DNA from: JADJPG01 sp964491875
Lineage (GTDB): Bacteria > Verrucomicrobiota > Verrucomicrobiia > Limisphaerales > JADJPG01
Length of the DNA: 64,000 nt
Assembly (NCBI GenBank): GCA_964491875.1
Contig: CAZBIC010000012.1
Coordinates: 62,001 to 126,000 of the forward strand
Direction of reading: 5' to 3'
Part shown: positions 34,281 to 44,384 of the stretch, in pieces
Layout: every line of letters begins with the position of its first letter
Numbering within the stretch: the stretch's first letter is position 1
Translations under genes and position numbers: made by a program
Notes under the pieces: model-generated
What the model was told of the DNA's origin: nothing
The model's database searches: none
Seen by the model: only the letters and a program-made list of their open reading frames with translations

Positions 34281-35675
34281 ATGCGAATCCACTTTTACGG
34301 CGCCACGCGCACCACCACGGGATCGATGTATTTACTGGAGGTGAACCAGCGTCGAATCCTGCTCGAATGCGGACTGTTCCAAGGCCACCGCGACGAATCG
34401 ATCGAGCGCAACCGCAAGTTTCCATTCGATCCGGCGAAGCTCGATTGCGTGCTGCTGAGCCACGCGCACATCGACCACTGCGGCAACCTGCCGAACCTCG
34501 TCCGCAGCGGGTTTACGGGAAACATTTATTCAACCTTCGCCACGCGCGATCTTGCGGCAATCATGCTGGAGGACTCCGCAGAGATTCAGAAGGACGACGC
34601 GGAGTTTGTTTCCAGGAAACGCGCCAAGAAGGGGCTGCCACCCGTGGAGCCACTCTACAGCGCGACGGACGCCGAGAAGGCGGTCCGGCAATTCGTCACG
34701 CTCGGCTATGACCGGCCGATGACCGTGGCGGATGGCGTGACAGTGACCTTTCGCGACGCGGGCCACATTCTTGGGTCGGCCCAGATCGTTCTGGATGTGC
34801 AGGAGGGACATCGCAAATTTCGCTACCTTTTCAGCGGCGACATCGGCCGTGGCGGCGACGCCATTCTGCGCGACCCAGTGCCGGTCGAGAATGTCGATTT
34901 TCTCCAGATGGAAGCGACTTACGGAGACCGATTGCACAACATCAAGAGCGATGCTCACCAGCAATTGCGCGACAAGGTCACGGAGACGCTCAAGCGCGGC
35001 GGCAAGGTCATCATCCCGTCGTTCTCGGTCGGCCGCACCCAGCAGATCGTTTACGAGCTGAACCAGTGCACGTTGGAAGGGGAATGCTCCACGGTGCCGA
35101 TCTACGTTGATTCGCCGCTCTCCACCAATGCGACGGAGGTTTACCGCCTGCACCCGGAATGTTTCAACGAGGACGTGTATCGGTTCCTGCGCGAGAAGGC
35201 GAACCCGTTCTCCATGACGAACCTCACCTACATTCGCGACGTGGCGCATTCCATGAAACTCAACGACCTGAATGGCCCTGCGATCATCATCAGCGCTTCG
35301 GGAATGGCCGAGGCGGGTCGCATTCGTCATCACTTGAAGAACCATATCGGCGAGCCGCAGAACCTGATCCTGTTCATCGGTTACTGCGCAGAACACACGT
35401 TGGGAGCGCAGGTCCTGATGGGCAAAAGCCCGGTCAACATCTTCGGTGAACCATACGAAGTGCGGGCGCGGGTGGCGTCCGTGGATGCGTTCAGCGGTCA
35501 CGCGGACAAGAACGAGCTGATTCATTACGTGAAGGCATTGACGGGAGACATCAAGAAGATCGCCGTGATCCATGGCGAGGAAAACCAATGCCTCGCCTGG
35601 GCGCATACCTTGCGCGGCTTGAAGCCGAAGTCGGAGGTGCTCGTCCCGGTGTATCAACAAATCATGGAGGTTTAG
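34281..35675 (+). CDS. Metallo-beta-lactamase/beta-CASP ribonuclease-like protein
   Basis: A 464-residue cytoplasmic protein of the RNA-processing MBL branch (CPSF73/YSH1-like bacterial members). Zinc motif 2 is HAHIDH (His61, His63, Asp65, His66), with later ligands in DAGHILGSAQ and FSGDIGR. The beta-CASP insert includes PSFSVGRTQQIVYEL, VYVDSPLS-type strands and ISASGMAEAGRI. The C-terminal RMMBL part has DAFSGHADKNEL and VIHGEENQ. It likely acts on RNA, but family members without KH domains are poorly characterised. Confidence 0.9.
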   Translation: MRIHFYGATRTTTGSMYLLEVNQRRILLECGLFQGHRDESIERNRKFPFDPAKLDCVLLSHAHIDHCGNLPNLVRSGFTGNIYSTFATRDLAAIMLEDSAEIQKDDAEFVSRKRAKKGLPPVEPLYSATDAEKAVRQFVTLGYDRPMTVADGVTVTFRDAGHILGSAQIVLDVQEGHRKFRYLFSGDIGRGGDAILRDPVPVENVDFLQMEATYGDRLHNIKSDAHQQLRDKVTETLKRGGKVIIPSFSVGRTQQIVYELNQCTLEGECSTVPIYVDSPLSTNATEVYRLHPECFNEDVYRFLREKANPFSMTNLTYIRDVAHSMKLNDLNGPAIIISASGMAEAGRIRHHLKNHIGEPQNLILFIGYCAEHTLGAQVLMGKSPVNIFGEPYEVRARVASVDAFSGHADKNELIHYVKALTGDIKKIAVIHGEENQCLAWAHTLRGLKPKSEVLVPVYQQIMEV

Positions 35676-35788
35676 TCTCCGCATCAATTCACCGCTATAT
35701 TGGGAGGCTGGTTGGTCCTGTTTCACAGGCGAAGGGTACTCAGACTTCGAAGGTGAAGTGGTTGCGAATGGTCGAATTGGTTTCCGAG

Positions 35789-35819
35789 TTGCAGTTCTCT
35801 TGGTTTTAGGTGCTAATGT
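35789..35819 (+). promoter_or_regulatory. Candidate promoter of the giant repeat protein
   Basis: An extended -10 element TGCTAATGT (35811-35819) with a weak TTGCAG at 35789 lies just 10 bp before the ATG at 35829. If used it would give a very short leader. The call is tentative. Confidence 0.25.
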
Positions 35820-35828
35820 AGTTATCAA

Positions 35829-38800
35829 ATGAAAGGAATTGGGCGCCCAATTGTTGTTCACGTCTTCCTGCTAGCGTGCTGTTGTTTCACGACCACAGCC
35901 ACTACAGCCGCCAGCTTGTTATCGGGCCGGCTGGTGGGAGTGCCGGTTGCTTGGGGAACTTCTGGGCTGGAGATTACAGGTGTGCCTGCGAGTGCTACGA
36001 ACCTCGTGGCAATTGACGCCGCGAACGGCTACAGCCTCGGGTTACGTGAGGATGGAACGGTGATTGTGTGGGGGCTTGGTAACGAAGGTCAGACGGCGCT
36101 TCCAGTTGATCTCACAAACGTTGTCGCGATCTCCGCCGGGTTCTATCACGGGCTGGCGTTGCGTGCCGATGGGACGGTCAGCGCGTGGGGAGGAGTAGGC
36201 ACCATGGGGGGAGGAAACATCGTTCCGCCCGGATTGTCCAACGTCGTGGCGATCTCCGCTGGATATCAGCACAGCGTCGTGGTGCTGGCGGATGGCACCG
36301 TCCGGGCGTGGGGGTTAAATAGCTTTGAACAGGCTACGGTTCCGCCGGGCTTGGGCAATGTGACTGCTGTGGCTGCGGGGCAGGTAATCAGCCTCGCGCT
36401 GAGGGGGGATGGCACGGTAGTCGGTTGGGGGCAAGTGCAAGCACCGTCCGGACTTTCCAACGTCATGGCGATCGCTGCCGGTGTTTATGGTCACAACCTC
36501 GCCTTACTCAGCAATGGGACGGTGGTCGCCTGGGGGGAGAATTCTCACGGGCAGGGCGATGTGCCTACCAATGTCTCGAACGTCAGCGTGATCGCCATCG
36601 GTGAGCAGCATAATGTGGTTATCATGCGAGACGGCACGGCGGCAGCCTGGGGATTGAACAACTGGGAGCAATCAACAGTGCCTGAAGGTTTGAGTGGCTT
36701 GTTCGCGGCCGCCGCCGGGAACCATCATTCGCTGGTGCTGCGGGGTTCACCATTGCTCGTCGAGCAGCCGGCGTCGGTTACGGTCAACGCGGGTTCCAAT
36801 CATACATTCCGTGTCGTCGCAGCATTGAATCCTCCTTTTGCCTACCAATGGCTGTTTGATGGCGCGCCTCTGGCGGGTGCGACTAATTCGGAATTGGTGC
36901 TGACCAACATCCAGATTGGTCGTGCTGGATCCTACGCTGTACGAGTCGGCAACGGTCTCGGTGTGACCGATAGTCAGGTTGCCACCTTGGGAGTGCTCAC
37001 GAACCGCTTAGATGTCGCGATCAATCGCCCGGGCGCTCTGGTTTACACCGGTGGGACTCTGGGATGGATGGCCACGCCGGCAAGTCATGATGGAATCGGT
37101 TCGGCGGTTGGAGGTTTAATGAGTGACAACAGTGAATCGTGGTTGGAAACAACATTGGAAGGACCGGGCCTGGTGTCCTTTTGGTGGAGGGTTTCGTGCG
37201 AGGCGGATTATGATGGTGTCGAGCTGTTGGTTGACGGTGTCACTCGTGCCCGGTTGAGCGGCGATAGTGGCTGGCAGCTGGGGTCTACGCCGATTTCAGC
37301 CGGACCTCATGTATTGCGATGGCGATACTCCAAGGACAGCTCGATTGCGGAGGGAGAAGATCGTGCATGGCTGGACGAGGTGGTACTTACGGTGGGTGGC
37401 GAGATCGGTTTGTTGCCTTTCTTCACGGAGCAGCCAAATAGCGTGGCGGTACCGGTGGGCGCGCCGGCTATCCTTCAAGCGCAAGCAGGGGGATCAGGTG
37501 GACTTCAATACCAATGGTTCATGCACGAGATACCGGTTGATGGGGCCACAAATCCAGTTCTGAAGTTCGCCAGCATGGCTCCGGAGAATCAGGCCACCTA
37601 TTACGTAGTGGCGTCCAATAGTTATGGGTCGGTCCAGAGTGATGTCGTGACTTTGCTGGCCTCGTATCCTCCGACGCTTTTCGGTCCGGTGCCGGAATCC
37701 CGCACTGCGGCGGCAGGCACCATTGTCGAACTGATTCCCCAAGTCTATGGCGATGAACCGATGGAGTATCAGTGGCGGCAAGACGGGATTGATTTGCCGG
37801 GCGCGACGAATCGGGTGCTGCGATTAGAAGGTGTTCGATTCTGCGATGAAGGTTCGTATTCGTTCGTCGCAAGCAATTCTCTTGGAGCCGTGGTGGGCGA
37901 TGCTGGAGGGCTGACCGTCGTTCCGCGCGGAATGGCGGTCGGTTGGGGACAGGGAAGGTTTAATCCTTCGGGATTCGTTGCCGGCCTGACCAACATTGTT
38001 CAAGTGGCGGCTACGAGCAGTCGCGGTCTTGTTCTGACGGCGAACGGGCGCGCGTACGCGGCCGATCAGACGGAGCCGGAACTCTTCCCGGTTTTTCCGG
38101 GCGTGACGAACCTCGTTGCGATTGTGGGCGGATGGTACCATTCCATCGGATTGCGAAAAGACGGCGTGGTGGTTGGCGAGAACGGTATGCCGGAACCCTA
38201 TTCCGGGGTGCGCGCGATTTCTGCAGGCATGCATCACAACATGGCGTTGCGAAGCAATGGCACCGTGGTTTGCTGGGGCGATAATTCATGGGGGCAATCC
38301 ACGGTTCCGTCCGGGCTCGCCGGCATCAAGGGGATTGCCGCCGGGATGATGCACAGCCTTGCCGTGCGTTCGAATGGAACGGTTATCGGCTGGGGAGACA
38401 ACTCGTACGGACAGCTCAACATACCTCCCGATCTAAATGGCGTGGCGTCGATCGCTGCCAACTCCGGCCATGTCGTCGCTTTGAAAAGCAACGGCACGAT
38501 GGTGGCTTGGGGTTCGGTCCCTGCGGAAGTTCCACCGGGTTTGAGCAATGTGGTGGCCGTAGCGGTGGGTTCCGGACACAGCATGGCATTGCGGGCCGAT
38601 GGATCGCTGGTGACGTGGGGAATCAATCTCTATGGGCAGATGGAGGTGCCGTCGGGACTGGGTTTCATTTCGGGCATTGCCGCCTGCGACACCGTCAGCC
38701 TGGTACTTCTGCCTGGTCCGATTGTACAAAGGCAGCCGTGTGATTTAATTGCCGACATCGGGGACTCTATCTCGATTTCAGTGACAGTGCGTGGCGAAGC

Positions 38801-41800
38801 GCCTCTCCAGTATCAGTGGCGTTTGAACGAGACCAACTTGAGCGGTGCCATTGCGTCTTCTCTGTCCTTAAGCAACGTGACTAGTGCCAGCGCGGGAACG
38901 TATTCGCTGAAAGTCACCGATCGGAACGGTGTCGCTGAGACGTCGGCGCCGATCCTACTTACCGTCCGGAACGTGCCTCAACTCGGCACGTCACCAAGTG
39001 ATCAATCCGTTTCGATCGGCGGTCAGGTGGTCTTTTCGATTTCAGCCACTGGCTCGGCGTCGCTGCGGTATCAATGGCTAAAGGATGGGGATGTGTTGTT
39101 GAACGCAACAAATTCGACTCTTTCCGTCAGCGTGTCGAATTGTTCCGTCGGCGGTCATTACTCCGTGGCGGTAAGTGGCGGTCAGGGTTCGGTAACGAGC
39201 AGTCCTGCGCTCTTAACCGTTCAGGCGCCTCCGCATATCGTGATACAACCGCGCTCTGAACTCGCGCTGGTCGGGGACTCCGTTCGGCTGGAGGTCGAGG
39301 CTGAATGCGGGCCGCCGCCGCATCATCAATGGCTCTTCCAAGGATCGCCTCTGGCTGGCGCTACGAATTCCTTGCTGGAGATTTCCCAGGTGCAGTTGCC
39401 TCAAGCTGGAACGTATCGTGTGGTCTTGAGTAATGCGTATGGTGCGGTGACCAGCGCTCCTGCCGTGCTGATGGTCTGGTCCAATCGCCTCGATGAGGCT
39501 GTGGATTTTCCGGGAGGTAGTTGGGTTTCCAGTCCGGGGACGACGTGGTTCATCCAGACAAATGTGACTCACGATGGCTCGGATGCTGCTCAGAGCGGTA
39601 GCGCTGGCGACGGCACCAATATGGTGCTGGAGACGACGGTGGTGGGACCGGGAATGCTGAGTTTCTGGTGGAAGGTGTCGTCGGAGTTTTTCTCCGACGG
39701 CCTTCGGTTTGAAGCAGGGGGGCAGGTTCGAGCTGAGATTTCGGGGGCGCGGGATTGGAAACGAGTTACCGTTCCGCTGGGGAGTGGAGCGCAATCGTTG
39801 CGATGGGTCTACTTCAAGGATGCATCAGAACGCGGTGGTTTGGATCGGGGCTGGGTGGACGAAGTTCAGTTTGATCCCGGAGCCGTCATCAACATTACAG
39901 ACCAGCCGGTGAACCAGCATGTCGCGCTTGGCGAGGTTGCGTCGTTTCGAGTCGTGGCAACGGGTGCTACGGGCTTGAGCTACCAATGGCGATTCAAGGA
40001 TCGCGACATCGAGGGCGCGACCAACGGAAGTTTTAAGATCGAGTCAATTCAAGCGGAACATCTCGGTGAATACACGGTGGCGGTGAGCCTGCCTGGTGAA
40101 ACAGTGGTGAGCGGAGTGGCTCATTTGACCGCACGGAATGCCCTGTTCGTGCGATCGCCGCGTTCCCAAACGGTGCCGCCGGGCGCGAAGTTATTGCTGA
40201 CCACGGAGGTGTCCGGTGACCCACCGTTCACCTATCAATGGAGATTCAACGGAACCAATGTGCCAGGCGCGACCAACTCTTCGTTCCTCATTTCGCCTGC
40301 CGGATTTGGTTCTTCCGGAGTCTACAGTGTCGCCGCAGGTAATATGCTAGGCTCAGTCGAAAGTACGCCGGCGAATCTGGACGTCCGGCCGCGCGGTACG
40401 GTCGCCCTGTGGGCAAATGGCGGATATCAAACCAACAGTCGTGCCGCGAGTGAGACAAACATTGTCGCATTGAGCGGCGGTTACGGATTTGTAGTTGGAG
40501 TCCGGAGCGACGGTACGGTGGTGGGTTGGGAAGGATTGACCAATACACCGCCAAATCTCCGTGGAGTGACAGCGGTTGCTGCTGGAAATGGATTTGCCGT
40601 GGCGCTCCGCAGAGATGGCCGGGTGGAGGGCTGGGGCAATAATTCGTACGGCGCGCTGAATATCCCTGCCGAGTTGACGAATGCTATCGCCGTGGCGGCG
40701 GGCATGGATCACGTCGTCGCCTTGAAACACGACGGAACGGTGGTGTCCTGGGGGTATCCTTTTGCCGGCGCTACCCAGGTGCCGGCGGGATTGAGCAACG
40801 TGTTTGCAGTCGCTGCCGGAAGCGAATTTGGTGCTGCGCTTCGGGAGGACGGCACTGTGGTGGGCTGGGGACGGTACATCCCAGGTGAACTTACCAATGT
40901 GGTCGCGTTTTCAGCAGGTCACCAGCATGGGGCAGCGGTGCTCCGTGATGGTTCGGTCACCGGTTGGGGAAACTATCCATGGCGGGATGAATCTTTTCCG
41001 CCAATCACCAATGCGGTGGCGGCTTCAGCTCATGCGGGGCGGACGCTCGCGCTCTTGTCCGACCGTACGGTTCAGGCGTGGGGTAGTGATTTCCAGAGCC
41101 TCGCCACCGTGCCATCTGACCTGCGCGATGTGGTCGCGCTTAGTGCCAGTCCTTTCCACAACTCTTACCTCCGCAGTCGCGACTACGAGCCGGCGTTTCT
41201 GGAATACCCGCAGAGCCAGATCGCTTTCTCGGGTGACACGGTGACGTTTCGGGCTCCAGCGCAGGGTTTAACCCCTATCCGATATCAGTGGAGTTTCAAC
41301 GGCAGTCCCATTTCTGGAGCAACGAATGCGAGTCTGGTCCTTTCCAACATTGTTCCCGCGCAGTCGGGAAATTATGGCGTGCTGATAACTAATCTTTCGG
41401 GAGCTCCCAACGCGGCTGCTGCCGAATTGCTCCTGGTGGATGGTCCGCCGCACATCGACATCGATCCAGTGGGAGGAACTATTTTCAAGGGGAGCAACTT
41501 CACCTTCAACGTAGGTGCGCGGAGCGTATCTCCAGTTGGCTACCGGTGGCTGCTCGATGGAACAAATCTGTTCGGTGCCGTGGAGTCAGCCCTCGTCATC
41601 ACCAATGCATTCCCGTGGCAGTCCGGCGATTATCGCGTGGTGGTCAGCAATGCCTATGGAGTCGTCACCAGTTCGGTTGCCCGCCTGACCGTGGATTCGC
41701 CGCCGCTTGTTCTCAGTGGCATTCCGAATCAGCTCGTCCTGATTGGCTCAAACATGGTTTTCGACGTGGAGGTGGCTGGGACTCTGCCCATCTCCTACCA

Positions 41801-44384
41801 GTGGCGGCGGAATGGTCTAAATTTGTCGACTGGGAATGCGCGAAGTTTGGTGCTGAACCCCATTCAGTTTTCGGATGCGGGCGAGTATTCAATCCTCGTC
41901 TCGAACCGCTTCGGTACGGCAATTAGCTCTACCGGACGTCTGGATGTTCTGCCGCTTTCTCCAACGGTGCTGACCCAGCCTTCCGGGCGCGTGGCTCCGG
42001 TGGGAACCCGGGTTGAGTTGTCGGTAACCGTTGCTGGCGTTTCGCCATTCAACTTTCAGTGGCTTCGAAATGATGTGGCGATCACGGGTGCCAACGACGC
42101 CGGTCTGGTAATCTCCGATTTGGGGGTTGATCGAGAGGGCGATTATCGGGTGGTGGTCGGCAATGGCTTCGGATCTGTGACCAGCGCGGTCGCGAGTGTG
42201 AGGGTCCGGATTCTGCCGAATGTCGTCGTCTGGGGCCTTAGCAATTCCCTGGTGCAGAGCGTTCCCCGTGATTTGACGAATGCAGTGAAGGTGGCGGCTG
42301 GCAGCGATTTCCTGGTGGCATTGCGCGCAGACGGATCGGTGGCCGCATGGGGAAATAATACTTACGGCCAGACCAACGTCCCCGCCGGATTGAACGATGT
42401 GGTGGAGATCGCCGCCGGAGACGGGCACGCTGTCGCCTTGCGGGCGGACGGTCGTGTTGTCGGCTGGGGTTGGAACAATTTCGGTCAGGCGACTCCGCCA
42501 ATTACCTTGAGCAATGTTGCATCCATTGCCTGTTCTGGTCTTCACACGCTCGTGGTTCGCAGCAACCGGACTATTACCGCCTGGGGTTATGATGATTCAG
42601 GGCAGTCCTCCTTGCCGTTTGGAATTAGCAATGTCGTTGCGGTGGCCGGTTCCTATGACCAGAGCACTGCGTTGAGAAGTGACGGGACACCGGTCAGCAT
42701 GGGGCACCGCTATTACGGGGAGACGCAAACGTTCACGAATATTTCTGCGATTTCGGGCAAGTCATTTTCCTTCGCCGGCCTTCGAAGCAACGGAACGATT
42801 GTTGTCTGGGGTCCGGGCAGGTTTTCGGGGACAAACCTTTCCGGCCTGACGAACATTATTGCGCTGTCAATCGGATACCCCGTCAGTGCTCTTCAGGAAC
42901 ACGGCCTTGCGTTGAGTTCAGATGGTCGCCTCGCCGGTTGGGGCAACAACAGTTCCGGACAAATCTCGGTTCCCGCGCGAGTGACCAATGTCATGTCCAT
43001 CGCCGCAGGCTTGCGCTTCAGTGCGGCGGTCATCGCGCCGCTCCAGTTCGTTCAGTATCCGCGGGGACTTCAGGCTATCGAAGGGCAGACAGTTGAATTT
43101 GAAGCCATGGCGGTGGGGCGCGGCATTGTCACCTATCAGTGGTTGAGGAATGGTCTGCCAATTCCGGGGGCGACGAACGCTGTGTTGACCCTGCCGTCGG
43201 TTCTCTATGCCGATCAAGGAGGTTACTCCGTGCGAGCGCGGGATGGTGGAGTGACCTTGGACAGCCGTTCTGCATCGCTTGTGGTGGTGCCGCGTGTTCC
43301 CGAGATTACCGAGCATCCCGCGCATACGAACGCCTTGCCGTTTGAAGAAATTATTGCGTTCAGGGTGAAGGCGACTGGGGTGGGCGAGCTCCGCTATCAA
43401 TGGAGGCACAATGGCACACCGATTCCGAACGAGACGAATTCAACGTTGCATCGCACGGATGTTCAGGAGAGCGATGCCGGGGCTTACTCGGTGATTGTAA
43501 TGAACGGCCATGGCGCGAGGAGGAGTTCCAACGCAGTGTTGAGAATCCTCGTTCCGGACGTGATCGTGGACAACGAGTTCGCAGAGGTGGTTGGAGTTTG
43601 GACCACGAATTCGGGATTATTTCAGTACGGGACCACCTTCCGGCAAAAAGCTCGTGCTGATGGTTCGTCCTACGTGCGATTCACTCCCAATCTCCCGAGA
43701 GAAGGGAATTACAATGTGTATGAGTGGCATCCTCGCATGTCGAGTTCAGGTGGATGGGTTCCTCACATCATCAATCGGGGCGGCAGTCCGGAATCGGTCA
43801 CGGTCTACCAAATGTTTGGTGAAGGACAGTGGAATTTCCTGGCGACCCGTTCCTTTCCGGTCGGGCGAGTCGGTTTTGTGGAAATTCGGGATAGTGCTCA
43901 ATTCCCTGCGTCACTCGTCGCGGCGGATGCGATTCGTTTTTCTTACCAGCCATCCCAGCCGCGCATTCTGAGCCAGCCCACCAACCAGTTGGGAACTGTT
44001 GGCAGTCCGATCACATTCCATGTGGTGGCTCAAGGCACTCCACCCTTACGTTATGTATGGGAATTCAATGAGGAGCCGGTAACTGGGGGGACAAACAGCA
44101 GCCTCGTGCTGTCATCGGTGAATAGAACACGGGCGGGACAGTATCGGGTGATGGTGATCAGTCCGGATGGGATCGTCATCAGTCAATCTGCGTTACTCCA
44201 AGTCGCATTGCCGCGCTTCAGTGCCGCTTTGGAAAATGGCTCTCTACGGATTAACTGGCCCGCGCCGTTTATTCTCCAATCCTCAAAGGCGGTGACTGGT
44301 CCGTATAAAGACGTTCCAAGTGTTGCGAGTCCATTCGTCGTTCCCATAACCAACCGACAGGAGTTTTTCAGGCTTCGTGAGTAG
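35829..44384 (+). CDS. Giant secreted protein: four RCC1-type propellers and about fifteen Ig-like domains
   Basis: A 2851-residue protein with a signal peptide (VVHVFLLACCCFTTTATTAAS). Order by residue: RCC1 block 40-307; Ig 308-389; beta domain with SFWWRVSCE 390-527; two Ig 530-697; RCC1 block 700-961; three Ig 962-1218; second SFWWKVSSE domain 1219-1350; two Ig 1354-1520; RCC1 block 1521-1787; four Ig 1788-2128; RCC1 block 2130-2403; two Ig 2404-2574; a golvesin/xly-like domain 2576-2708 (EGNYNVYEWHP); Ig 2710-2793; a C-terminal strand-rich end (FILQSSKAVTGPY, EFFRLRE). Ig units share YQWxxNG and GATNSxLxL. It is probably surface or secreted and adhesive or carbohydrate-binding; no enzyme motif is seen. 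Its stop overlaps the next gene. Confidence 0.93.
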   Translation: MKGIGRPIVVHVFLLACCCFTTTATTAASLLSGRLVGVPVAWGTSGLEITGVPASATNLVAIDAANGYSLGLREDGTVIVWGLGNEGQTALPVDLTNVVAISAGFYHGLALRADGTVSAWGGVGTMGGGNIVPPGLSNVVAISAGYQHSVVVLADGTVRAWGLNSFEQATVPPGLGNVTAVAAGQVISLALRGDGTVVGWGQVQAPSGLSNVMAIAAGVYGHNLALLSNGTVVAWGENSHGQGDVPTNVSNVSVIAIGEQHNVVIMRDGTAAAWGLNNWEQSTVPEGLSGLFAAAAGNHHSLVLRGSPLLVEQPASVTVNAGSNHTFRVVAALNPPFAYQWLFDGAPLAGATNSELVLTNIQIGRAGSYAVRVGNGLGVTDSQVATLGVLTNRLDVAINRPGALVYTGGTLGWMATPASHDGIGSAVGGLMSDNSESWLETTLEGPGLVSFWWRVSCEADYDGVELLVDGVTRARLSGDSGWQLGSTPISAGPHVLRWRYSKDSSIAEGEDRAWLDEVVLTVGGEIGLLPFFTEQPNSVAVPVGAPAILQAQAGGSGGLQYQWFMHEIPVDGATNPVLKFASMAPENQATYYVVASNSYGSVQSDVVTLLASYPPTLFGPVPESRTAAAGTIVELIPQVYGDEPMEYQWRQDGIDLPGATNRVLRLEGVRFCDEGSYSFVASNSLGAVVGDAGGLTVVPRGMAVGWGQGRFNPSGFVAGLTNIVQVAATSSRGLVLTANGRAYAADQTEPELFPVFPGVTNLVAIVGGWYHSIGLRKDGVVVGENGMPEPYSGVRAISAGMHHNMALRSNGTVVCWGDNSWGQSTVPSGLAGIKGIAAGMMHSLAVRSNGTVIGWGDNSYGQLNIPPDLNGVASIAANSGHVVALKSNGTMVAWGSVPAEVPPGLSNVVAVAVGSGHSMALRADGSLVTWGINLYGQMEVPSGLGFISGIAACDTVSLVLLPGPIVQRQPCDLIADIGDSISISVTVRGEAPLQYQWRLNETNLSGAIASSLSLSNVTSASAGTYSLKVTDRNGVAETSAPILLTVRNVPQLGTSPSDQSVSIGGQVVFSISATGSASLRYQWLKDGDVLLNATNSTLSVSVSNCSVGGHYSVAVSGGQGSVTSSPALLTVQAPPHIVIQPRSELALVGDSVRLEVEAECGPPPHHQWLFQGSPLAGATNSLLEISQVQLPQAGTYRVVLSNAYGAVTSAPAVLMVWSNRLDEAVDFPGGSWVSSPGTTWFIQTNVTHDGSDAAQSGSAGDGTNMVLETTVVGPGMLSFWWKVSSEFFSDGLRFEAGGQVRAEISGARDWKRVTVPLGSGAQSLRWVYFKDASERGGLDRGWVDEVQFDPGAVINITDQPVNQHVALGEVASFRVVATGATGLSYQWRFKDRDIEGATNGSFKIESIQAEHLGEYTVAVSLPGETVVSGVAHLTARNALFVRSPRSQTVPPGAKLLLTTEVSGDPPFTYQWRFNGTNVPGATNSSFLISPAGFGSSGVYSVAAGNMLGSVESTPANLDVRPRGTVALWANGGYQTNSRAASETNIVALSGGYGFVVGVRSDGTVVGWEGLTNTPPNLRGVTAVAAGNGFAVALRRDGRVEGWGNNSYGALNIPAELTNAIAVAAGMDHVVALKHDGTVVSWGYPFAGATQVPAGLSNVFAVAAGSEFGAALREDGTVVGWGRYIPGELTNVVAFSAGHQHGAAVLRDGSVTGWGNYPWRDESFPPITNAVAASAHAGRTLALLSDRTVQAWGSDFQSLATVPSDLRDVVALSASPFHNSYLRSRDYEPAFLEYPQSQIAFSGDTVTFRAPAQGLTPIRYQWSFNGSPISGATNASLVLSNIVPAQSGNYGVLITNLSGAPNAAAAELLLVDGPPHIDIDPVGGTIFKGSNFTFNVGARSVSPVGYRWLLDGTNLFGAVESALVITNAFPWQSGDYRVVVSNAYGVVTSSVARLTVDSPPLVLSGIPNQLVLIGSNMVFDVEVAGTLPISYQWRRNGLNLSTGNARSLVLNPIQFSDAGEYSILVSNRFGTAISSTGRLDVLPLSPTVLTQPSGRVAPVGTRVELSVTVAGVSPFNFQWLRNDVAITGANDAGLVISDLGVDREGDYRVVVGNGFGSVTSAVASVRVRILPNVVVWGLSNSLVQSVPRDLTNAVKVAAGSDFLVALRADGSVAAWGNNTYGQTNVPAGLNDVVEIAAGDGHAVALRADGRVVGWGWNNFGQATPPITLSNVASIACSGLHTLVVRSNRTITAWGYDDSGQSSLPFGISNVVAVAGSYDQSTALRSDGTPVSMGHRYYGETQTFTNISAISGKSFSFAGLRSNGTIVVWGPGRFSGTNLSGLTNIIALSIGYPVSALQEHGLALSSDGRLAGWGNNSSGQISVPARVTNVMSIAAGLRFSAAVIAPLQFVQYPRGLQAIEGQTVEFEAMAVGRGIVTYQWLRNGLPIPGATNAVLTLPSVLYADQGGYSVRARDGGVTLDSRSASLVVVPRVPEITEHPAHTNALPFEEIIAFRVKATGVGELRYQWRHNGTPIPNETNSTLHRTDVQESDAGAYSVIVMNGHGARRSSNAVLRILVPDVIVDNEFAEVVGVWTTNSGLFQYGTTFRQKARADGSSYVRFTPNLPREGNYNVYEWHPRMSSSGGWVPHIINRGGSPESVTVYQMFGEGQWNFLATRSFPVGRVGFVEIRDSAQFPASLVAADAIRFSYQPSQPRILSQPTNQLGTVGSPITFHVVAQGTPPLRYVWEFNEEPVTGGTNSSLVLSSVNRTRAGQYRVMVISPDGIVISQSALLQVALPRFSAALENGSLRINWPAPFILQSSKAVTGPYKDVPSVASPFVVPITNRQEFFRLRE
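35941..36747 (+). repeat. RCC1-like propeller block 1
   Basis: Six full repeats of about 39 residues (pattern VVAISAG-x-H-x-x-ALRADGTVxxWGxNxxGQxxVPxGLSN) lie between a leading half-blade (VPVAWG) and a trailing half-blade (LFAAAAGNHHSLVL). Together they form seven blades. Confidence 0.85.
37932..38712 (+). repeat. RCC1-like propeller block 2
   Basis: A leading half-blade (AVGWGQG), six repeats, and a trailing half-blade (ISGIAACDTVSLVL). The first two repeats are the most diverged, for example GRAYAADQT in place of the usual WG segment. Confidence 0.85.
40394..41178 (+). repeat. RCC1-like propeller block 3
   Basis: A leading half-blade (TVALWANGG), six repeats, and a trailing half-blade (VVALSASPFHNSYL). 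Repeats 1 and 4 are about five residues short in the loop after the WG/WE strand. Confidence 0.85.
42219..43041 (+). repeat. RCC1-like propeller block 4
   Basis: A leading half-blade (NVVVWGLS), six repeats, and a trailing half-blade (VMSIAAGLRFSAAVI). Repeat 6 carries a small insertion (SALQEHG) in the loop before its ALSSDGRLAGWG strand. Confidence 0.85.

Noticed and set aside
32560..34281. Plus-strand open frame of 573 codons across the second serine hydrolase
   Set aside because: The minus strand carries SxxK and YSN motifs plus a signal peptide. The plus frame overlaps two real genes and resembles nothing.
34150..34425. Upstream extension of the second serine hydrolase
   Set aside because: It overlaps the divergent MBL gene and would place a signal peptide 90 residues into the protein. 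The ATG at 34149 or 34131 fits better.
34530..35861. Minus-strand open frame opposite the MBL/beta-CASP gene
   Set aside because: Shadow of a gene with all metal-binding motifs. The antisense product is low-complexity.
36000..43050. Regularly spaced similar segments that could suggest a CRISPR array or tandem DNA repeat
   Set aside because: The periodicity is about 117 bp (39 codons) and lies in frame as RCC1 repeats. The DNA is diverged and there are no identical repeats with unique spacers.
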